A stretch of 64,000 nucleotides of DNA from Duganella sp. 1411 (GTDB lineage Bacteria > Pseudomonadota > Gammaproteobacteria > Burkholderiales > Burkholderiaceae_D). How positions within the stretch are numbered: position 1 is the first letter of the stretch; every line of letters begins with the position of its first letter. A program made the position numbers and the translations under genes. The DNA is taken from the NCBI RefSeq assembly GCF_017833525.1, contig NZ_JAFICD010000008.1:213056-277055 (forward strand), in the 5' to 3' direction. The notes beneath the pieces were generated by a model. That model saw nothing but the letters and a program-made list of their open reading frames with translations. It had not been told where the DNA came from and ran no database searches. Positions 1-8,459 of this stretch are shown here, piece by piece.

Positions 1-828
1 GTCGAACACGCCCGCCACTATGTCGACAACTACCAGGCCGGGTTCGGCCGCTTCCTCGACGGCTTCCTCGAGCAGCAATACCGGCAGCACGCCGGCGCGG
101 ACCTGGGCCGCTTCCGCGAATCGATCGACATCATGGTCGGACGCAAGCGCCGCTACGAGTCCGAGTCGATGCTGTACCACTACCCCGGCCTGCTACCGCA
201 AGCGTTCCTGCCGCGCGCCGACTTCCCGTGGCTGGACGCGATCGAGGCCGGCACCGACGCCATCCGCGACGAGTTCCTGCGGGTGCTGGAAGCCGAACAA
301 GACTTCGTGCCCTACCTGACCTATCCGGACGACGTGCCGCACAACCAGTTCGCCGAACTGAACAACTCGCCGCGCTGGAGCGCCTTCCACCTGCTCAAGG
401 ACGGCGCGCCGGTGGACGGCAACGCCGCCCGCTGCCCGCGCACGATGGCCTTGCTGGGCCAGGCGCCGCAGCCCGACCAGCCCGGCCGCACGCCGACCGC
501 GATGTTCTCGCTGCTCAAGCCCAAGACGCGCATCCCGCCGCACGTCGGCGTCAGCAACGCCCGCCTGGTGACCCACCTGCCGCTGATCGTGCCGCCCGGT
601 TGCGGCTTCCGCGTCGGCAACGAAACGCGCCAGTGGGTGCCGGGCCGGGCCTGGGTGTTCGACGACACCATCCAGCACGAGGCGTGGAACGACAGCGACC
701 AGCTGCGCGTGGTGCTGATCTTCGACATCTGGCATCCGCAGCTGTCGACGGCCGAGCGCGAGATGATCACCGCGCTCACGCGCGGCATCAACGATTTCCG
801 CCAGCAGCAAGGCGGCTTCGACCTCTGA
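1..828 (+). CDS. Aspartyl/asparaginyl beta-hydroxylase family protein, 5'-truncated by the window edge
   Basis: The frame is open from base 1, so the true start lies upstream; 275 residues are visible. The C-terminal half matches the aspartyl/asparaginyl beta-hydroxylase fold, a 2-oxoglutarate/Fe(II) dioxygenase double-stranded beta-helix. A PPHVG stretch carries the first metal-ligand histidine, a THLPLIVP strand follows, and a later FDDTIQHEAWN segment carries the second histidine; an arginine just after it (QLRVVL) would bind 2-oxoglutarate. Family members hydroxylate Asp/Asn residues or modify lipid A-like substrates; the substrate cannot be told here. The missing N-terminus often holds TPR repeats in this family. 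A hairpin terminator follows directly. Confidence 0.85.
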   Translation, partial: VEHARHYVDNYQAGFGRFLDGFLEQQYRQHAGADLGRFRESIDIMVGRKRRYESESMLYHYPGLLPQAFLPRADFPWLDAIEAGTDAIRDEFLRVLEAEQDFVPYLTYPDDVPHNQFAELNNSPRWSAFHLLKDGAPVDGNAARCPRTMALLGQAPQPDQPGRTPTAMFSLLKPKTRIPPHVGVSNARLVTHLPLIVPPGCGFRVGNETRQWVPGRAWVFDDTIQHEAWNDSDQLRVVLIFDIWHPQLSTAEREMITALTRGINDFRQQQGGFDL

Positions 829-842
829 CGGCGCGCCAAAAA

Positions 843-870
843 AAAACGGCGAACCGAGGTTCGCCGTTTT
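843..870. terminator. Bidirectional intrinsic terminator
   Basis: A perfect 12-bp stem (843-854 with 859-870) and CGAG loop is flanked by A-run and T-run. It lies between the convergent hydroxylase and the first TonB receptor, so it can serve both strands. Confidence 0.85.
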
Positions 871-888
871 GATTGATACCGGTTGCGA

Positions 889-3801
889 TTAGAAGCGCGC
901 GGTCAAGCTCATGAAGATCTTGCGGCCGAGGGCGTCGTACATCGATGGGAACGTGTTGGCGTTACCCACGCCGGTGCCGGCCGAGGCGGTCAGCGGAGGA
1001 TCCTTGTCGAACAGGTTGTTGATACCCGCCGTCAGCGAAATCTTCTTGGTCAGCGCGTAGCTGGCGGCGAAGTCGATGTAGCTGCGCGCGCCCAGCGTGC
1101 TTTCAACCGGGAACACGGTGCCCTTGATCAGCGGGTTGTCGCTGGTCTTTTCCAGGTCCACTTCCTTGAAGTAGCGCCAGGTCAGCGCCAGGTCGGCCTG
1201 CCATGGGGTGTTCCAGTTCAGGCGCAGCTTGTGACGCCATTTCGGACGGGCCTGGCCGCACTTGCCGGCGCCGTTGTACAGGCCGGCGCAATCGTAGGAA
1301 CCTTCGCCCGGCATTTCTTCGACCTCGAAGCTCTTCAGGTAGGTGCCGTTCATGACCACACCCATGCGGCCGTAGGCGCCGATCTTCTGGTCGTAGCTGA
1401 AGCCCAGGTCCAGGCCCTTGGTGCGCAGGCTGCCGATGTTGGTGTTGGTGCCGATGATCGACGCTTCCGGCAGCAGCCACAGCGTGCCCAGGCGGTCGCG
1501 CGTGATCTGCGAGCAGAAGGCGGCGTCGCCGGTCTCCAGGCACTTGCTCAGCGTCGTCGTCGGGCTGACGTTGCTGATGGTGTCGTCGACCTTGATGTCG
1601 AAGTAGTCCGCGGTCAAGGTCAGGTTGCGCATCGGCGCGATGACCAGGCCCAGCGTGTTCGACTTCGAGGTTTCCGGCTTCAGGTTCGGGTTGCCGCCGG
1701 CCAGGTAGTTGTATTGGCCGGCCGGGCTGTCCTGGATATTGCCGTACTGGGCGGCGGTCACGCCGGTGCGGGCGCATTGCGCCAAGGTGGCGGTCGGCTT
1801 GGTGCCGGCGCATGGATCTTCGTCGTTGTCGTACAGGTTGTTACCCGCTGGCGAGAACAGCTCGATGATGTTCGGCGCGCGCACGGCTTTTTGATGCGAA
1901 GCACGGACCTTGACCATCGCCATCGGCTGCCATTCCAGGCCCAGGCCGTAGGTGTTGGCCGACACGCCGGTGTCGATCTTGGTGTGGCGGAACGACAGGT
2001 TGGTCGACAGCAGTTCGGCGAACGGCTTGTCTTCCAGCAGCGGCACGCGCAGTTCGCCGAAGATGTCCTTGACGACGTAGCGGCCCTTGACCGGGCTCAC
2101 CGGACCGCCAGCACCGTCGAGGTCGAAGTTCTGCGACGGACCGTCGGGATTGAGCTCGATCTGTTCGACACGGCGCTCGGCGCCGAACGACACGCCCACG
2201 CCGCTCTTGGTGCCGGGCACCTTGATGCCGTACTCGCCCAGGTCGGCGCCGATGGTGCCGCTCTGGACTTGTTGCTGCGTATAGCCGAACTGCTGGCCGG
2301 GGATCTGGATGTAAGCCAATTGCTCGGGGGTGACCGCGCCCAGCGCCCATGGATTGTACGGCACGCATTTCGGGTCGGTGCCGGCCACGGTGGCGGCGCA
2401 GGTGGCCACGCCGTTGACGTTGACCACGTCCAGCGCCTTGGCGCCGCGCTCTTTCGAGAAGTAGTTGTCCGAGCTGCCCGAGAAGCGCACTTTCGACGTC
2501 TGCGCGTACACGTCGTAGGACCACTTGCCCACTTCGCCCTTGGCGCCGAACAGCATGCGGTACGAGGTGTTGGTGAACAGCGCATCGCGGCCGCCGCCTT
2601 CGACGTTGCGGCGCTGGATGACGACGTCGGTCGAGTCGCCCGGCGCGAACAGGCTCATGGCGTTGCGCATGGCCGGGGTCAGCATCGGATTGTCGTACTT
2701 GATGTTGTAGACGTTGCCGAACAGGCCGCCCGGGGCGATCTGCGCGTCGCTCTTGTCGTCGTGGAAGGCGAAGTTGCTGTACACACGCAGCTTGTCGGTC
2801 ACGTCGTAACGGGCCGACGCGGCCACGCCATAGCGTTCGTCCGGACGCTGCAGGTGGTTGATCGGGCCGAAGTTGTAGGCGTCCAGGTTGCCGTTGTAGA
2901 GGCGCGGGTCGCCCGAGGCGGTGGTGGTGTAGACGGTGTTGGTCTTGGTGTTGGTGAAGCGGCCGGTGGCGTTGGTGCCCGAGCCGCCGCAGGCGAAGCC
3001 GGCGGCCGACGCGGACAGCGAGCAGGCGCTGAAGTCACGCTCCGATTGCAGCAGGGCGTCGTCTTTTTTGTAGCTGAAGAACAGGGTGGCGTTACCCTTG
3101 CCGTCGGCGAAGTTACCACCGATGAGCAGCGAGGCGTCCTTGGAACGGCCGTCGAAGCGCTTGTTGTCCGGAACGGCGAACTGGCTCGGGTTGGTGGCCG
3201 CGCGCTTGGCGACGATGTCGGCCACGCCGCGCGGGTTGTTCTGCTGATGGTTGTAGCCACTGCCGTTCAGTTCGACCTGCACGCCTTCGAAACTGTCGTT
3301 CATGATGAAGTTGACCACGCCGGCCACCGCGTCGGCACCGTAGACGGCGCCGGCGCCGCCGGTCATCACTTCCACCCGCTTGATCAGCGCCGAGGGAATT
3401 TGGTTCAAGTCGGCGGCCGAGGTGCCGGGCGAGCCGGCCGGCATGCGGCGGCCGTCGACCAGCACCAGGGTGCGGTTGTCGCCCAGGCCGCGCAAGTTCA
3501 CGGTCGCGGTGCCGGTGGCGCCGTTGACGACGTTGCCCGATTGCGAAGCGAACACCTGCGGCAGGTTGTTGAGCAGGCTCTCAACGTTGCGCACGCCGTC
3601 GATCTTGATGTCCTTCGATCCGAGCACGACCATCGGGCTGATGCCGTCGGTGTTCAGGGTCGGGATGCGCGAACCGGTCACTTCAACCTTTTGCATCGCC
3701 TCGGGGGCGGCTTCCTGCGCGGTGGCGGCTTGCATACCCAGCGCGAGGCCGCTGACGAACATCACGCGGATCGAGCGAGACAGTACTGTTTCCTTGATCA
3801 T
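889..3801 (-). CDS. TonB-dependent receptor (970 aa)
   Basis: Outer-membrane active-transport receptor of the large type common in Oxalobacteraceae. It begins with a signal peptide ending near ATAQ. The plug domain follows, starting with KVEVTGSRIP, with LRGLGDNRTLVLVDGRR and a GADAVAGVVNFI stretch typical of the plug. A long beta-barrel ends in the aromatic SLTARF, the usual C-terminal barrel signature. The ATG at 3801 is preceded by AAGGGA at good spacing. The ligand is unknown; receptors of this size often take up oligosaccharides, peptides or siderophores. Its N-terminal motif ETVLSRSIRVMF is shared with the receptor at 8460. It has no adjacent FecIR-type regulator or TonB gene. Confidence 0.93.
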   Translation of the reverse strand: MIKETVLSRSIRVMFVSGLALGMQAATAQEAAPEAMQKVEVTGSRIPTLNTDGISPMVVLGSKDIKIDGVRNVESLLNNLPQVFASQSGNVVNGATGTATVNLRGLGDNRTLVLVDGRRMPAGSPGTSAADLNQIPSALIKRVEVMTGGAGAVYGADAVAGVVNFIMNDSFEGVQVELNGSGYNHQQNNPRGVADIVAKRAATNPSQFAVPDNKRFDGRSKDASLLIGGNFADGKGNATLFFSYKKDDALLQSERDFSACSLSASAAGFACGGSGTNATGRFTNTKTNTVYTTTASGDPRLYNGNLDAYNFGPINHLQRPDERYGVAASARYDVTDKLRVYSNFAFHDDKSDAQIAPGGLFGNVYNIKYDNPMLTPAMRNAMSLFAPGDSTDVVIQRRNVEGGGRDALFTNTSYRMLFGAKGEVGKWSYDVYAQTSKVRFSGSSDNYFSKERGAKALDVVNVNGVATCAATVAGTDPKCVPYNPWALGAVTPEQLAYIQIPGQQFGYTQQQVQSGTIGADLGEYGIKVPGTKSGVGVSFGAERRVEQIELNPDGPSQNFDLDGAGGPVSPVKGRYVVKDIFGELRVPLLEDKPFAELLSTNLSFRHTKIDTGVSANTYGLGLEWQPMAMVKVRASHQKAVRAPNIIELFSPAGNNLYDNDEDPCAGTKPTATLAQCARTGVTAAQYGNIQDSPAGQYNYLAGGNPNLKPETSKSNTLGLVIAPMRNLTLTADYFDIKVDDTISNVSPTTTLSKCLETGDAAFCSQITRDRLGTLWLLPEASIIGTNTNIGSLRTKGLDLGFSYDQKIGAYGRMGVVMNGTYLKSFEVEEMPGEGSYDCAGLYNGAGKCGQARPKWRHKLRLNWNTPWQADLALTWRYFKEVDLEKTSDNPLIKGTVFPVESTLGARSYIDFAASYALTKKISLTAGINNLFDKDPPLTASAGTGVGNANTFPSMYDALGRKIFMSLTARF

Positions 3802-5028
3802 TATATTGAATTCCCTTGGTGTGTTTATTAGACGTTTTCCTGCATCTTTTGAACGACGAGTAAAACGACCCTTTTATTTTTTAAGCATTGATAGTCTGGA
3901 TAAAACCATTCAATACTGCCCTGCTCTTTCAAAACCTTTTCACTGCCGGTGGCAAAGTCCGGGAAAGGATCATGGGCGAATAATCCTGAACTTTGCCGCC
4001 ATTCATAAAAACATAGCAGCTCGGCCATTGTCAATGAACCTGAAGGCGGGCCGGGGCGGCCGCCGCGCGGACATTTTCGCGCGCACCAATTTGGGGCACC
4101 GGTTCGAGCCATCGCTCAGGGAGGAATTTTATTGTCAATGAGACATCTTTTGGACTTGTATCGTCTTCACAACAACGCGCACCGGAATCGGGAGAAATAT
4201 TTTTATTTAGGCATCTTTAATGTTTTTTTTGATAATTTTCATTTCACTAAAAAACAACAAAAAAGCTATTCTGCCAAGCTTTCCACTCGGAAGTAATGTG
4301 GCTGCCGGGGTTTGCACCAAAAGGCGCCGGCGTCAAGCCCGCGCCGCAGAAAATCAAGGGTTGCCACTTCATTCGCAAAACAAAGAACATCGAAAACCGC
4401 GCATCGCCGACGCCGCGCGCGCGTAATGTTGGTAGTTGCCGCGCCGCCGGCTTCGGCGCACGAGCGCGCCGGCCGTATAAAACGCGGACGGCGGCCAAAG
4501 TGGTGCAAGTCGCCTTTTAGCAACAAACGCCGTCGTTGTCGCCACACAAACCATTTCTTAATCGCAACGTTTAGATTTTGACAAAGCGCTATCTTGCTTG
4601 CCCGATGGAATGAGAATCGGGTGCGGAAAACCGCGGCCCGGCCATGCGCGGGATGCGCGGAATAAATAGCGTTGAAATATACGCGCGCATCGAATGAATA
4701 TATCGAAAGCGCCGGCGGGACCATGCGCGATATTATCCAGCGCGCTATCGGCGGGCCGCGCCATATAATCGCGGCGGCCGCCGGCGGCCTTAACGGCGCG
4801 CGCCGCGGCGGCCGCTCCCTGAACTTAATATTCTATAAGCGGGCTCGCGGCGTTTTATATTTCCCACAAGCGCGATCGGCCGCATTTCAACAGGCGCAGC
4901 GGCCCCCGCAAGCTGCATCCGGCCGGCAATATTGGTAAAATACGGGCTTACACGGGCCGGGCCCCGGGCCACGCCCGCGCCGGACCGCCGACCATGGCGC
5001 CTAGACAGCGCCCGCCGAGGAATCGATC
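3802..5028. other. 1.2-kb intergenic region without a supported gene
   Basis: This lies between two divergent genes, and no open frame looks coding on either strand. Composition is patchy: 4141-4270 is AT-rich, with A and T runs. From about 4640 to 4990 GC-palindromic blocks (GCGGCCGC, GCGCGC, GCCGGC) alternate with short AT steps (ATATAA, AATATT). The 3' end should hold the promoter of the flavoprotein gene; a TAAAAT-like element sits near 4935. No known RNA family was recognised. Confidence 0.6.
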
Positions 5029-6687
5029 ATGCTGCGTTTAAACGAAGTCAAGCTCCCGCTCAACCACACCGAACAAGAACTGCCGGCCGCCATCCTGGCG
5101 CGCCTCGACATCCCGGCCGACGCCCTGCTCGGCTTTACCGTGTTCAAACGCAGTTACGACGCGCGCAAGAAAACCGCGATCGTGCTGATCTACTCGCTCG
5201 ACGTCGACGTCAAGGACGAGGCCGCACTGCTCAAGCGCCTCAAGCACGACGCCCATCTGATGCCGTCGCCGGACACGTCGTATAAATATGTCGCCGCCGG
5301 CGAGCAACTGGCCGGCCACGACCGCAACCCGCGCCCGGTGGTCATCGGCACCGGGCCGTGCGGCCTGTTCGCGGCGCTGATCCTGGCGCAGATGGGGCTG
5401 CGGCCCATCATCCTCGAGCGCGGCAAGCAGGTGCGCGAGCGCACCGTCGACACCTTCGGCTTCTGGCGCAAGCGCGAGCTGAACCCGGAGTCGAACGTGC
5501 AGTTCGGCGAAGGCGGCGCCGGCACCTTCTCGGACGGCAAGCTCTACAGCCAGATCAAGGACCCGAAACACTACGGCCGCAAGGTCCTCACCGAGTTCGT
5601 CAAGGCCGGCGCGCCGGAGGAGATCATCTACGTCAGCAAGCCGCACATTGGCACCTTCCGGCTGGTCAAGATGGTCGAGCAGATGCGCGCCAACATCGAG
5701 GCCATGGGCGGCGAATACCGTTTCGGCAACAAGGTGGTCGACATCGAGATCGAACCGCTGGGCGACAACCCCGGCGACGGCGGCCAGGTGCGCGGCCTGA
5801 CCCTCGAGAGCGGCGAGAAGATCGCCACCAACCACGTGGTGCTGGCGATCGGCCACAGCGCGCGCGACACCTTCGAGATGCTGTACGAGCGCGGCGTGTA
5901 CATCGAGGCCAAGCCGTTCTCGATCGGCTTCCGGGTCGAGCATCCGCAATCGCTGATCGACACCTGCCGCTTCGGCCCCAACGCCGGCCATCCGATCCTC
6001 GGCGCGGCCGACTACAAGCTGGTGCACCACGCCTCCAACGGCCGCGCCGTCTACAGCTTCTGCATGTGCCCGGGCGGCACGGTGGTGGCGGCCGCGTCCG
6101 AACCGGGGCGCGTGGTCACCAACGGCATGAGCCAGTACTCGCGCAACGAGCGCAACGCCAACAGCGCCATCGTGGTGAGCATTTCGCCGGAGGTCGACTA
6201 TCCGGGCCACCCGCTGGCCGGCATCGAATTCCAGCGCCGGCTGGAGGAAAAAGCGTTTGAATTGGGCGGCGGCACCTACAACGCCCCGGGCCAGTTGATG
6301 GGCGACTTCGTCGCCGGCCGCGCCTCGACCGAATTCGGCGCCGTGGTACCGTCGTACAAGCCGGGCGTGCACCTGACCGACCTGGCGCAAATCCTGCCGG
6401 AGTTCGCCGTGACGGCGCTGCGCGAAGCCTTCCCGGCGTTCGACAAGCAGGTGCGCGGCTACTTCAAGCACGACGCCGTGCTGACCGGGCTGGAGACGCG
6501 CACCTCGTCGCCGATCCGCATCAAGCGCCGCGACGACACGCTGCAAAGCCTCAACACGCGCGGCCTGTTCCCGGCCGGCGAGGGCGCCGGTTACGCCGGC
6601 GGCATCCTGTCGGCGGGCGTGGACGGCATCAAGGTGGCCGAGGCGGTGGCGCTGTCGATGGCGGCCGATAATGCGGCCCAACCCTGA
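5029..6687 (+). CDS. FAD-dependent dehydrogenase, COG2509 type (552 aa)
   Basis: Large uncharacterised NAD(P)/FAD-dependent oxidoreductase. Residues 1-90 form the N-terminal domain typical of this family, with LGFTVFKRSYDARKK. A Rossmann dinucleotide-binding motif GTGPCG lies at about 107-112, followed by a glutamate-bearing ILERGK strand that would bind the FAD ribose. Further family signatures are the NVQFGEGGAGTFSDGKL stretch and a C-terminal GLFPAGEGAGYAGGI that closes the FAD site. The ATG at 5029 follows a GAGGAAT ribosome-binding site. The physiological substrate is not known for the family. The gene is monocistronic; its 3' side carries a palindromic repeat shared with three other loci here. 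Confidence 0.9.
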   Translation: MLRLNEVKLPLNHTEQELPAAILARLDIPADALLGFTVFKRSYDARKKTAIVLIYSLDVDVKDEAALLKRLKHDAHLMPSPDTSYKYVAAGEQLAGHDRNPRPVVIGTGPCGLFAALILAQMGLRPIILERGKQVRERTVDTFGFWRKRELNPESNVQFGEGGAGTFSDGKLYSQIKDPKHYGRKVLTEFVKAGAPEEIIYVSKPHIGTFRLVKMVEQMRANIEAMGGEYRFGNKVVDIEIEPLGDNPGDGGQVRGLTLESGEKIATNHVVLAIGHSARDTFEMLYERGVYIEAKPFSIGFRVEHPQSLIDTCRFGPNAGHPILGAADYKLVHHASNGRAVYSFCMCPGGTVVAAASEPGRVVTNGMSQYSRNERNANSAIVVSISPEVDYPGHPLAGIEFQRRLEEKAFELGGGTYNAPGQLMGDFVAGRASTEFGAVVPSYKPGVHLTDLAQILPEFAVTALREAFPAFDKQVRGYFKHDAVLTGLETRTSSPIRIKRRDDTLQSLNTRGLFPAGEGAGYAGGILSAGVDGIKVAEAVALSMAADNAAQP

Positions 6688-6735
6688 CGCGGCCAAACCC
6701 GGCTCGCTTTAAGCAAGCGCGGGCGGCACCGCGAT

Positions 6736-6763
6736 GGGGTCGTACCCGGTTGGGTACGACCCC
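6736..6763. repeat. Dispersed palindrome family A, copy 1
   Basis: Perfect 12-bp inverted repeat GGGGTCGTACCC / GGGTACGACCCC with a GGTT loop. It sits between the convergent flavoprotein and sensor kinase genes. Three further copies lie at 17995, 19516 and 29974. It may double as a terminator hairpin but has no T-tract. Confidence 0.85.
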
Positions 6764-6789
6764 GGGTGGCCGCGCGGGTTGGCGGGTGC

Positions 6790-8148
6790 TTACGCCCCCA
6801 CCCCCACCGGCAGCCGGATATGGATGCGGCACCCCGGCGCATCCGGCGACACCGCCACCTGCCCGCCCATCTGGTGCACGATCGTGTAGACGATATGCAT
6901 GCCCAAGCCGGATCCGCCCTGCCCGCGCTTGGTGGTGAAAAACGGTTCGAACAGCCGCTCGCGCGCCTCCGCCGTCAGGCCGACGCCGTCGTCGGCGAAC
7001 TCCAGCAGCAACCAGCGCGCGCCCGCCTCGACCACGTCGCGCCCGGTCAGGACGATGGCGCCGGGGCCGCCGTTCGGATAGCCGTGCCTGGCGGCGTTCA
7101 TCAGCAGGTTCGACAGCACCTGCGACCAGCGCCCGGCGTCCAGCCGCACGCGCAGGTCGGCGCCGATGTCGACGCCGACCCGCAGGCCGACCTTGCGCAG
7201 CTCCGGACCGTGCGCCGAGACCACGCTGAGCACGTGGTCGCGCAACCCCAGCTCGACCACACGGGTGCTGCCCTGGTCGACCGCCAGCTGCTTGAAGTCG
7301 CCGATCAGATCGGCGGCGCGCGCCAGGTTGCGCTCGACCAGCAGCGCCGCTTCGCGCAGCCGCTGCGCCGTGGCCACCAGCGCCGAGCGGCTGACGCGCT
7401 CGCCGCTGACGCATTTGACCAGTTCCTCCGCATACGAACTCAGGCTTGACGACGCCGTCACCGCCACGCCGATCGGTGTGTTGACCTCGTGCGCCACGCC
7501 GGCCACCAGCGCGCCGAGCGCGGCCATCTTCTCCTGCTCGACCAGGATCGCCTGCGCCGCCAGCAGCGCCTCGCTGCGCTGTTGCACCGTGTGCTCGAGC
7601 AGCCGCTCGCGCTCCTGGTGCTGCAGCTCGGCCGCGCAGCGCGTGGCGAAGATCGACAGCAGCGACAGCGCCAGCAGGCGCTTGTCGTCGGAGATGGCGC
7701 GCGTGTCGATGGCCGACAGGATGCCCAGCGTGTTGCCCTCGGTATCGATCATCGGCATGCCGATATAGCTTTCGGCGCCCATGTCGACCAGCAGCGTGTC
7801 GCGCGGGTAATCGGCCTGGATGCCGCTGGCGTGGAAGCACATGCTCTGGTCGGTCACGTCCTGGCATGGCGTGTGCAGCAGGCTGTATTCGAGATTCGGC
7901 AGATAGTCGCCGCCGCCCCACAGCGCCAGCGTGCGGATGCCCTGGTGGCCGTCGGCCATGGCGATCAGGCGGCCGGCGATGACGTAGCGCACATCGAGCG
8001 CCGCGGCCAGCTCGCGCACCATGAGGCGCAGGAAATCGTCGCCGCGCGCCCGCGAGGTCGAGGCCGTGATCGCGCGCAGCGCCGCCTCGGCCGGCGCGCG
8101 GCCGTGGGCGCTACCGCACAAGGGCCCCGGCGGCAACTCGTCACTCAT
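6790..8148 (-). CDS. GAF-domain sensor histidine kinase (452 aa)
   Basis: Soluble-looking two-component sensor. Residues about 20-175 form a GAF domain (YIGMPMIDTEGNTLGILSAID is its typical core). A coiled region follows (about 175-210), then the phosphoacceptor H-box GVAHEVNTPIG with His220. The HATPase domain has the N box NLLMNAARHG, G1 DDGVGL, F box FEPFFTTK and G2 GGSGLGM. The chosen ATG at 8148 has a G-rich Shine-Dalgarno just upstream; a longer frame reaching 8205 would need a GTG without a ribosome-binding site. No transmembrane segment and no adjacent response regulator are seen, so the partner must be elsewhere. The signal is unknown. Confidence 0.88.
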   Translation of the reverse strand: MSDELPPGPLCGSAHGRAPAEAALRAITASTSRARGDDFLRLMVRELAAALDVRYVIAGRLIAMADGHQGIRTLALWGGGDYLPNLEYSLLHTPCQDVTDQSMCFHASGIQADYPRDTLLVDMGAESYIGMPMIDTEGNTLGILSAIDTRAISDDKRLLALSLLSIFATRCAAELQHQERERLLEHTVQQRSEALLAAQAILVEQEKMAALGALVAGVAHEVNTPIGVAVTASSSLSSYAEELVKCVSGERVSRSALVATAQRLREAALLVERNLARAADLIGDFKQLAVDQGSTRVVELGLRDHVLSVVSAHGPELRKVGLRVGVDIGADLRVRLDAGRWSQVLSNLLMNAARHGYPNGGPGAIVLTGRDVVEAGARWLLLEFADDGVGLTAEARERLFEPFFTTKRGQGGSGLGMHIVYTIVHQMGGQVAVSPDAPGCRIHIRLPVGVGA

Positions 8149-8459
8149 CGCATCCCCCCAAATGGACAGGTTTTCGATTGTACCGTCGTTCGTACGGATG
8201 AACACGGTTTAACTTTTATCGAGCTCTAGCACGAAATTGCCATAACGTTCCAAAAACTTTGTATTTTTGTGTAAAAAACGGGCTTTTTTATGTAAAAACC
8301 GTAGGAAGTGTTGTTTATGTCAGACTTGTTACAGAGGCACAATTGACCCGTGCGCCCTCCGGGTGGTCTTATGGCAACCCTGAATAATTTACCCATGGAT
8401 TATTCAGCCCGGGTCGTTTAATGATAAAGAAACAACAAGATCTCTTAGGAGTTGAAGCA
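8149..8459. promoter_or_regulatory. Divergent promoter region, sensor kinase / TonB receptor
   Basis: This 311-bp AT-rich spacer separates divergent genes. It holds A/T runs around 8250-8305, and an AGGAG ribosome-binding site at 8447-8451 that fixes the receptor start at 8460. No clear -35/-10 pair could be assigned. Confidence 0.5.

Noticed and set aside
883..3831. Long plus-strand frame of 982 codons
   Set aside because: Antisense shadow of the TonB receptor; composition Val/Arg/His-rich, no family and no start signal.
3828..4724. Small minus-strand frames in the long intergenic region
   Set aside because: No ribosome-binding site, no family, odd composition and overlapping alternative frames.
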